A stretch of 64,000 nucleotides of DNA, from assembly GCA_003152315.1 (NCBI GenBank), contig PLZV01000025.1:79246-143245 (forward strand). The letters are read 5' to 3'. Of this stretch, positions 16,232-23,900 are shown piece after piece. A model generated the notes under the pieces. That model saw only the letters and a program-made list of their open reading frames with translations, ran no database searches and was not told the origin of the DNA. This stretch comes from Verrucomicrobiota bacterium. GTDB lineage: Bacteria; Verrucomicrobiota; Verrucomicrobiia; Palsa-1439. Position 1 is the first letter of the stretch, and the number at the start of each line of letters is the position of its first letter. The position numbers were made by a program, and so were the translations under genes.

Positions 16232-17437
16232 TCAAAAGCCCAGGTAAATTGCCTTGAGATAATGTGCTTCGGGGAAGGTGGCCGGGTGGTCGGCGGGATG
16301 GGCGGTGGTTTGGAGTTCCGTAAAGAGGCGGCCGGATTGGGTGGCGGCTTCTCGGACTGATCCCAGAAATTCCTCGGTCGAAACGTGTGCTGAACAGGAA
16401 CAAGCCACCAGAATTCCACCGGGTTGCAAAAGTTTGATGGCGCTTCGTGTCAACCTGCCGTAGGCGCCGATGGCTTGCTCGCGTTCGGATTCCCGTTTTG
16501 CCAGTGACGGCGGGTCGAGAATGATCAGATCGAATGATGCTGGTGGGGCTGAGTCCAGCCAGTCGAAGGCGTCGGCTTTCACAATCTCATGGTGACAGTG
16601 GCTGACGGCTGGTTGGTCGAGGTTTAGGGCAAAGTTGCGGTTCGCGGCTGCCAGCGCGTGCGGGCTGATATCCAGGTCGGTGACGGAAACGGCACCGCCG
16701 CGCGCGGCATACAGGGAAAAGCCCCCGGAAAAACTGAAGGCATTCAACACCCGGCGACCGTGGGACAACGATTCGACGAGGCGACGGTTGTCACGTTGAT
16801 CGAGAAAGAACCCCGTCTTCTGTCCGCGGACGACATCGATTTCAAAACGAAGTCCCGATTCCAGGAAAGTGACCGGATCGAGCAGGGGCTTTCCGCGAAC
16901 AATCTGACCCTCGATGAACGGCTGCGATTTGTCCTGAATATTTCGGCTCAACCGGAGAATGATGCGCTCGCAGGGGACTTGTTCACCGATAATTCCCACA
17001 ATTTCTTCGAGGCGCGGAATCCAAGCTGCTGTGTAGATTTTGAGGACGAGAGTCGAGTCATATCGGTCCAACACGAGGCCCGGCCAGCCATCGTTTTCAC
17101 CGTTACAGAGCCGATACCCATTCGTTTGAGGATCAAAAAGGTTGCGCCGTCGATCCAGTGTCGTGGTCAGGTGCTGTTGCCACCAGGCGTGATCCAGCTT
17201 TTGCGGTTTACCGACATGCAACATGCGGACGCGAATCGGTCCCTCGGGATCAAACAGGCCCATCCCCAGGAAACGATCCTCCCGATCATAAATGACCGCG
17301 AGATCACCCGTTCTGCCGGTGCGGTTTTGTTCGCGAATGCTGTCAGAAAAAAGCCATGGATGACCGGAGCGCAGAATCGATTCCGCCTTCTGTGAGACAC
17401 GAAGCCTGAGGTTCGGAGTCGATTCAAGGTCCATCAT
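16232..17437 (-). CDS. rlmI: 23S rRNA cytosine methyltransferase, RlmI type
   Basis: The enzyme is an RlmI/YccW-like m5C methyltransferase of large-subunit rRNA, 401 residues. The N-terminal PUA domain (about 10-75) has ILRSGHPWLFSDSI. The linker RRNLFDPQTNGYRLCNGEND and GLVLDRYDSTLVLKIYTAAW follows. The Rossmann domain has FFLDQRDNRRLV, VLNAFSFSGGFSLYAARGGA (SAM-binding loop), VTDLDISPHALAAA, the LIILDPPSLAKRESER motif IV, and GGILVACSCSAHVSTEEFLG with the catalytic cysteine. The target base is inferred from the family. It is monocistronic and convergent to nadA. Confidence 0.92.
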   Translation of the reverse strand: MMDLESTPNLRLRVSQKAESILRSGHPWLFSDSIREQNRTGRTGDLAVIYDREDRFLGMGLFDPEGPIRVRMLHVGKPQKLDHAWWQQHLTTTLDRRRNLFDPQTNGYRLCNGENDGWPGLVLDRYDSTLVLKIYTAAWIPRLEEIVGIIGEQVPCERIILRLSRNIQDKSQPFIEGQIVRGKPLLDPVTFLESGLRFEIDVVRGQKTGFFLDQRDNRRLVESLSHGRRVLNAFSFSGGFSLYAARGGAVSVTDLDISPHALAAANRNFALNLDQPAVSHCHHEIVKADAFDWLDSAPPASFDLIILDPPSLAKRESEREQAIGAYGRLTRSAIKLLQPGGILVACSCSAHVSTEEFLGSVREAATQSGRLFTELQTTAHPADHPATFPEAHYLKAIYLGF

Positions 17438-17624
17438 GTTGAGAAGGTCATTTGCAATTCAAAACACCAAGCGTTATTATCGCATACCATTCGGGTTTGC
17501 GCAGGATGTAGAACAGAATGGCCACCCTGGCAGGCTACTAAAGAAGTCTGCTGGTGGGCTCTGGGGAAACAGAACGCGGGTGTTTTTTTCTGATAATTGG
17601 CCTGTAAGCCAATAAATTACTGTC

Positions 17625-17652
17625 TTGCGTGTCGAAGCAGTTAGTGCATAAT
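17625..17652 (+). promoter_or_regulatory. Promoter of the methyltransferase-glycosyltransferase operon
   Basis: TTGCGT (17625-17630) and CATAAT (17647-17652) are 16 bases apart, 21 bases before the ATG of the first gene, with a GATGAGAG ribosome site between. Confidence 0.5.
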
Positions 17653-17673
17653 GGCCAGCTTGATGAGAGCGAT

Positions 17674-18618
17674 ATGAAGGTGAACTACGCATCCGATGGA
17701 CGGGCCAACCTGCACGTTTGGCGTGAGGGCCGGGAATACTGGTGCCAGAAGAGCCCCGTGTTCCTGAGGGAATGGACGAATGTCCAGTTCTCCCTGTTGC
17801 CACGTCTCCCAGACGGCAAGGTGAACTACCACGATTTGCGCCGGCCTTTGTGGTTTGCCGACAACACCTTTGATGCCGCCGATGCCGCTCATGTACTTGA
17901 GCACTTGACTCCGGAGGAGGGGAGGCGTTTTGCCGGTGAGCTTTACCGCGTGCTAAAACCAGGCGCCGTGTGTCGGGTTTCGACGCCGGACCTGGAGAGG
18001 ATCTGCCGGGATTACCTCCACTGGTTGAAGCAGTGCTTGAAAGAGCCGTCGACGAAGAACTTCTACCGATATCAATGGTCGGTCTGGGAGATCTTTGACC
18101 AGATTGTTCGGGAGAAGGCCGGGGGACGGATGCTCGAAGCGCTGCAGAGCGAGGACCTCGATATCGAATTCATCGAGGAGCGGTATGGCGACGTGTTTCG
18201 GGAATTCTACGGAAGAGCGACGGCGGAACCCGAAAACGGAGCGGGAGATGTCGCCCAGAGAAGCGCGCTCCGGAGATTGTTGGCGGTGCCACCGGTGGAA
18301 ATTCCGGCGGTGATTGTTCGGAAGGTGAAAACGGTTGTTTCCTCGCGGCTGCGGCCCCGCCAGTCTGCCGCCGTCCGAGACCACCCGCGGCAGACGGGAG
18401 AACGCGTGAAATGGATGTATGACCGGGTCTCGCTGCGATTGCTCCTGGAAGGCCGGGGTTTCGAGAAAGTTTCCGTCAAAAACTGCGCTGAATCGGACAT
18501 CGTCGGCTGGGAACGGTACAACCTCAGCCGATCCAACTACGGTGATTATGCAATCGATCCTTCCGTTTTTGTAGAAGCAAAGAAGCCTCGTGCTGCGGCG
18601 ATGGGAACGGCGTCATGA
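17674..18618 (+). CDS. SAM-methyltransferase-like glycan protein, first of tandem pair
   Basis: About 314 residues. The SAM-methyltransferase fold is recognisable from ADNTFDAADAAHVLEHLTPE (motif II-III, about 57-76) and ELYRVLKPGAVCRVSTPDLE, as in methyltransferase-11 proteins of polysaccharide clusters. The glycine-rich motif I is not obvious, so it may be inactive or bind SAM differently. A long insert (about 120-260) separates this core from the C-terminal RVSLRLLLEGRGFEKVSVKN. The start at 17674 matches its paralogue; a GTG 45 bases upstream is possible. Its stop overlaps the next gene by ATGA. It is about half identical in sequence to that neighbour, so the two arose by tandem duplication. 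Confidence 0.7.
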   Translation: MKVNYASDGRANLHVWREGREYWCQKSPVFLREWTNVQFSLLPRLPDGKVNYHDLRRPLWFADNTFDAADAAHVLEHLTPEEGRRFAGELYRVLKPGAVCRVSTPDLERICRDYLHWLKQCLKEPSTKNFYRYQWSVWEIFDQIVREKAGGRMLEALQSEDLDIEFIEERYGDVFREFYGRATAEPENGAGDVAQRSALRRLLAVPPVEIPAVIVRKVKTVVSSRLRPRQSAAVRDHPRQTGERVKWMYDRVSLRLLLEGRGFEKVSVKNCAESDIVGWERYNLSRSNYGDYAIDPSVFVEAKKPRAAAMGTAS

Positions 18619-19553
18619 ATGTCACGCGAGCCACCGACGGCAGGGCGAACCTCCACATCTGGCGCACGGGTGAGGCCTATTTTCAGCAGAAGAGCGCGGC
18701 GTTCCTCAAGGAATGGACCAATCTGAAATTTAGCGTGCTCCCGCAACCGGCAGGCGGCAGGATCCGCCATTATGATGTTTGCCGACCGCTGCCCTTTTCC
18801 GAGGACACGTTTGATTCGGTCTACGCGCTGCATATCATCGAGCATCTGACTCCCGAGGAGGGTAGGGAGTTTGTGGCGGAGGTTTTCCGGGTGCTTCGAC
18901 CCGGCGGCATCTTTCGGGTGTCGACCCCCGATTTGGAAGGGATTGTCCGGGCTTACCTGGAACGGTTGGAGGAATGCGCCCGGCAGCCCACGAAACAGAC
19001 GATCGTCAGGTACAATTGGTCGGTGTTGGAATTACTGGATCAAATGGTGAGGGACCGGAGCGGCGGACTCATGAGAGAAATGGTCAAGCAAGGGCATTAC
19101 GACGCCGACTACAGCCAGGAGAGATACGGCGATGTCTTCGACGAATTCTATCGACCGCCGTCGACCGGGTGCGGCGAAGCGGCTCGCAAGACTTTGATGG
19201 AAAGAGTCAGCTCCAAATCGCCCGCGGATCTTTTGCGCGCGTTCTGTGGGAGGCTGAGCGGGATTGTTTTCGGGTGGCTTCCGAGCGGGAAATCCCATCC
19301 GATTGATGAAGATCCGCGAAAGACGAGGGAGTCGAACCTCTGGACCTACGACCAACTCTCGTTGCGGTTGCTTCTGGAAGGGCAACGTTTCAAGAGGTTT
19401 TCGGTGAAGAGCTACACGGAGTCGGACATCGGCGGGTGGGAGCGGTACGACCTTGATCGTTCGAATCATGGCGACCATTCGATCGAACCCTCCCTCTATG
19501 TCGAGGCGAGCGCGGACAAAGAAGCCGCTGCGCAGCCCAAGGGACGCCTGTGA
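18615..19553 (+). CDS. SAM-methyltransferase-like glycan protein, second of tandem pair
   Basis: This is the tandem paralogue of the preceding gene, 312 residues, starting MNVTRATDGRANLHIWRTGE. It shares the N-terminal block SAAFLKEWTNLKFSVLPQP, the core DTFDSVYALHIIEHLTPEEG and VFRVLRPGGIFRVSTPDLEG, the RYGDVFDEFY block, and the C-terminal DQLSLRLLLEGQRFKRFSVK followed by SDIGGWERYDLDRSNHGDHS. The last block is the most conserved part and may be substrate-binding. It overlaps both neighbours by ATGA, so the three genes are translated as a unit. A role in decorating a surface glycan made by the glycosyltransferase downstream is an inference from context. Confidence 0.7.
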   Translation: MNVTRATDGRANLHIWRTGEAYFQQKSAAFLKEWTNLKFSVLPQPAGGRIRHYDVCRPLPFSEDTFDSVYALHIIEHLTPEEGREFVAEVFRVLRPGGIFRVSTPDLEGIVRAYLERLEECARQPTKQTIVRYNWSVLELLDQMVRDRSGGLMREMVKQGHYDADYSQERYGDVFDEFYRPPSTGCGEAARKTLMERVSSKSPADLLRAFCGRLSGIVFGWLPSGKSHPIDEDPRKTRESNLWTYDQLSLRLLLEGQRFKRFSVKSYTESDIGGWERYDLDRSNHGDHSIEPSLYVEASADKEAAAQPKGRL

Positions 19554-20794
19554 AGGAGCAGACCATCCATCGTTTGAGGAAACCGGGCGCTAGACGGTTG
19601 CGCGTCGCGGTGCTCGGGCACGGTGGACCGGAATGGATCGCCGGCAGGGTTTACGTCTGTAATCTATTACGCGCGATCGAGCTGCTTCCCGAGGAGGAAC
19701 GCTTCGCGTTTTGCCTGGTGCTGCCGCCCGCCTCCCACGCGGCGGACCTGAGCGAATGGGGAGCCGGTCATTTGCCGGTCCGTCGCTTTGCTTTTCATGC
19801 AACGGACTCCCCCCTCAACAAGCTGCGCGGAGCGAAACGAAGCCTCGCGCGGAGAAAGTGGCCGCGCAGCCTGGAAGGAGTTGTGGCACGGGCGAAAGCC
19901 GGCATCGTTTTCCCGGCTCTGGCATCGCTGGGGAGGGAATTTCCAGTGCCCTGGATCGGATGGATTCCCGATTTTCAGCACAAGCGGCTGCCGCAATTTT
20001 TTTCCGACGAGGAATTGCGCGTCCGAGACGAGCGCTTTCAGGGAGTTGTGGACGATGCCCGCCACGTCGTTGTCAGCAGCGAGGATGCCCGCCACGATTT
20101 GATCCGCTGGTTCCCAACCGGGTCAACGCGGACCAGCGTGCTTTCCTTCGTGTCGGTTTCAAGCAGGGAGTGGTACGAAGATGAGCCCGGCCGAGTGGCG
20201 GCGCAGTTCCAGTTGCCGGAGAAGTTCCTGATCTTTCCCTGTCAGTTTTGGATTCATAAGAACCACCGCGTGTTGTTTGAAGCGATACGGATCCTGCGCG
20301 ACAGGGGGATCGCCGACATTTGTCTGGTCAGCACCGGTCAAACCCATGATAACCGGCATCCACAATACTTCGCCGGCTTGCAGAATCACCTCGAGCAACA
20401 CGGGCTCAACCCCCACATTCGAATCCTCGGATTACTCCCGCGCCAGATCCAGGTACAACTGGTACGACGCGCGGCGGCCGTGATCCAGCCGTCCCTTTTT
20501 GAAGGCTGGAGCGCCTTGGTGGAAGATGCCCGGACTCTCGGCAAGCGGATTTACGTGTCGGACATTCCGGTGCATCGGGAACAACAGCCGACCGATGCAA
20601 CCTTTTTTCATCCCGACCGCCCGGACGAACTCGCCGAGTTGGTGGCGAGGGATTGGCCCGATCTGAAACCCGGACCGGATCTCATCCGCGAGAGCGAGGC
20701 CCGTGTGCAGGAGCGTAATCGAGCCCTCGCCTTTGCGAGGGCCTTTCATCAGGTCCTTAAGCGGACCACGGCAAAGGCGAACGAGCGCGTCTGA
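19550..20794 (+). CDS. Glycosyltransferase family 1-like
   Basis: The 414-residue protein has a GT-B fold. The N-terminal half ends with the typical PWIGWIPDFQHKRLPQFFSD (about 130-149). The C-terminal half has FLIFPCQFWIHKNHRVLFEA, HIRILGLLPRQIQVQLVRRA and the donor-sugar loop AAVIQPSLFEGWSALVEDAR (about 308-327), where the E-x7-E pattern is kept. Such enzymes add a sugar from a nucleotide donor to a growing polysaccharide or protein glycan. It overlaps the second methyltransferase-like gene (ATGA). The acceptor is unknown. Confidence 0.88.
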   Translation: MKEQTIHRLRKPGARRLRVAVLGHGGPEWIAGRVYVCNLLRAIELLPEEERFAFCLVLPPASHAADLSEWGAGHLPVRRFAFHATDSPLNKLRGAKRSLARRKWPRSLEGVVARAKAGIVFPALASLGREFPVPWIGWIPDFQHKRLPQFFSDEELRVRDERFQGVVDDARHVVVSSEDARHDLIRWFPTGSTRTSVLSFVSVSSREWYEDEPGRVAAQFQLPEKFLIFPCQFWIHKNHRVLFEAIRILRDRGIADICLVSTGQTHDNRHPQYFAGLQNHLEQHGLNPHIRILGLLPRQIQVQLVRRAAAVIQPSLFEGWSALVEDARTLGKRIYVSDIPVHREQQPTDATFFHPDRPDELAELVARDWPDLKPGPDLIRESEARVQERNRALAFARAFHQVLKRTTAKANERV

Positions 20795-20980
20795 GTCGAC
20801 GACCGCATCGAAGTCCCCGCACCCAGGACACCCGACGCGGGCGGGCACGTCCCTCTGGCCAATCCTTTAATAAATCCTCGACAGCATTCCAAGCCAATGT
20901 TTTACTAGCACGTGAAGAAGACAGGGTCGCAGCCCGTCAGATGGCATTGGATTCACATGAGAACTGGTTTTAAGGGCCAC

Positions 20981-23900
20981 ATGGGAAGCCGACGAATCAT
21001 TGGGTCGATACGTGGCGGGTACGTGACCGTCGCCTGGTTGCTGACTCTTGCCCTCTGGGTGCCCGCCGCCCGCGCGCAATTCACCGCGAACTCCCAGACA
21101 ATCATCATCAGTGGGGTGACGAGCAATTGGTTGGGCGCTGTTTACATCGTTGGCAGCAACACATTCCTGGACACCCTGCAAATCATCAATAACGGGGTAC
21201 TGTCCGACGGTACAGGGGCTCTCGGGTACGCCACCGGCAGCAGCAATAACACCGCTCTGGTTAGTGGCAGCAGTTCACTTTGGAAGAACGCCACCAATCT
21301 TTTCGTTGGCTTTCTCGGAACCGGCAACCAACTCCTGGTCACGAATGGAGGACGCGTGTTTGATCAAGCGGGCACGCTCGGCTACACCAATGCTAGCGCA
21401 AGCGTGGCGTTGATCTCGGGCGCCAGTTCGGTCTGGAGCAATACCCAGTTTCTGTACGTTGGCTACAGCGGATCAGCCAATCAACTGATCGTAACCAACG
21501 GCGGCTCGGTCTGGAGCGGCGCCGGCTACGTGGGTGCCAACAGTTTCGGCAGCAACAACGTCGCCTCCATCATCGGCACCGGCTCCGTCTGGACGGCGAC
21601 GAACGCGCTGTACGTCGGTGACATCGGCTCGTCCAACACGCTTGCCATTAGTGGTGGCGGCAAGGCAAGTGCGCCGGGCGCGTATCTGGGAGTCGATGTA
21701 TCCAGCAGCAACAACCTCATATCGGTTATCGGCGCGGGGTCGACCTTCAGCAATACCTTCGACTTCTTTCTGGGCCTCGACGGTTCCAATAACCAACTCA
21801 TCGTCTCGAACGGGGCGTACGCGGGTAACAACTCGGGCTTTATCGGCTTCACCAACTCAAGTGCCGGGAATACTGCGCTAATCGGCGGCTCAGGCTCCCC
21901 CTGGACCAATAAGACCGACCTGTATGTCGGTTACCTCGGCAGCTTCAATCAGATGGTCGTGACCAATGGCGGGCATGTCTTCAGCGGGGTGGGTTACATC
22001 GGCTGGTTCAACACGGCCAGCAACAATACCGCCTCCATCACGGGCAGCGGGTCGCTCTGGTCGGCCACAAACGATATCTACGTCGGGTATGTCGGCTCGT
22101 TTGACGAACTGGTCATAGCCAATGGCGGCGCCGTGTCGGCCCTCGAATCGCGAATCGGGTTCAACCCCGTCAGCACCAATAGCACTGCCCTCGTCACCGG
22201 CAGCGGCTCGACGTGGAGCAACCAAGTTGGCACCATCGTCGGCTTTGGGGCGGTTGGTAGTCAGTTGATCATCTCCAACGGCGCCACGGTATTCGATACC
22301 GTCGGCATCGTGGGTGAAACGAACCAGAGTTCGCGGAATACCGCCACTGTCACCGGCAGCGGCTCGGTGTGGATCAACACCAACGCGCTCTACGTCGGTT
22401 TCCTGGCTTCATCCAACGAACTCGTGCTGGCCAACGGCGGCGCGGCGAATGCCCCGAGCACTTATCTGGCCTTTGCTTCGGCGAGCAGTAATAATCTCCT
22501 CGCGGTCACCGGCAACGGGACCACCCTCAGCAACACATTCAACACGTACGTTGGCTTCGGCGGATCCAGTAACGAATTGTTCATCGCCAACGGCGCGACG
22601 GCGTGGGACCAGGTCGGCATCGTCGGCTACACCAATTCGAGCATCCGGAACGTCGCCTGGGTGCAGGGCCCTGGAGCGGTCTGGAGCAACGGCCAGTTCC
22701 TCGCCGTCGGCTACAATGGGACGCTGAACCAACTCGTCGTGTCGAACGGTGGCGCGGTGTTTAGCGGGGACGGGTATCTGGCTTCCTTCACATCCAGCAG
22801 CGCGAGCAACACCGCCACAATCACCGGCAGCGGCTCGGCCTGGTCGACCACGAACGCCCTGTACATCGGCTACCTCGGCTCGTCGAACCAGGTGTCTATT
22901 GACAATGGTGGCGCCACGTACGCGTTCAGCACCTATCTGGGGTTCTCCGCTACCAGCAGCAACAACATCGTCATCGTCAGCGGCAGCGGCTCGCTGTTCA
23001 GCAACACCTTCAACATCTACCTTGGCCTGGAGGGACCCGCCAACCGGTTGGTCGTTTCCAACGGCGCCGCGGCTCTCACCGAAGACGGCATTCTCGGCTA
23101 TACCAATTCGAGTTCCGGGAATACTGCGCTGGTGGATGGCGCGGGCTCGGTGTGGAGCAATACCTTGAACCTGTTCGTTGGGTACGTCGGCGCAAGGAAC
23201 CAGTTGATCGTGACCAACGGCGGCACGGTGTACAGCGCCAACGCTTATCTGGGCACATACGCATTCAGCAGCAATAACACCGTCATAGTCACGGGCCCTG
23301 GCTCGGTCTGGATAACGGAAACCAATTTCGATATCGGTGATGAGGGTTCGGGCAACTCCTTCACGATCAAAGATGGCGGCGTCGTGATTAGCGCCGCCGG
23401 CGGGCTGAGTGACTTGCCGAGCAGCAGCAATAACACCGCCCTTGTCACTGATATCGGTTCGGTCTGGAGCAACACGATCGGGGGCGTTGGTATCGGGGCT
23501 TATGGCTCCGGTAATTCGCTGACGATCAGCAACGGCGGTGTCGTCTTTGGTCTGGGCGAGGTCGGAGACAGCCCGTCGAGCAGCAACAACTCGGCCTTCG
23601 TTACCGGCACCGGCTCGAGCTGGACAAATACCACCTCGTACGGATTCTACGTCGGTTTCCAGAGCCGCAGTAACACGATGCAGATCACCAGCGGCGGCAC
23701 GGTATTTGACAGCCTCGGCGTGGTGGGCTACCAGAACGGCAGCAACAATTTCGTCGTGGTGGCGGGTGCGGGTTCCGCCTGGAACAACACGAACCAATTC
23801 CTCATTGGCTCCGACAGTTTCGGGAACCGCCTGGTCGTGAGCAACAGCGGCATTGTCTTTGGCGGCGCCAAGGACACCTATCTGGGACAGCTCACGTCTA

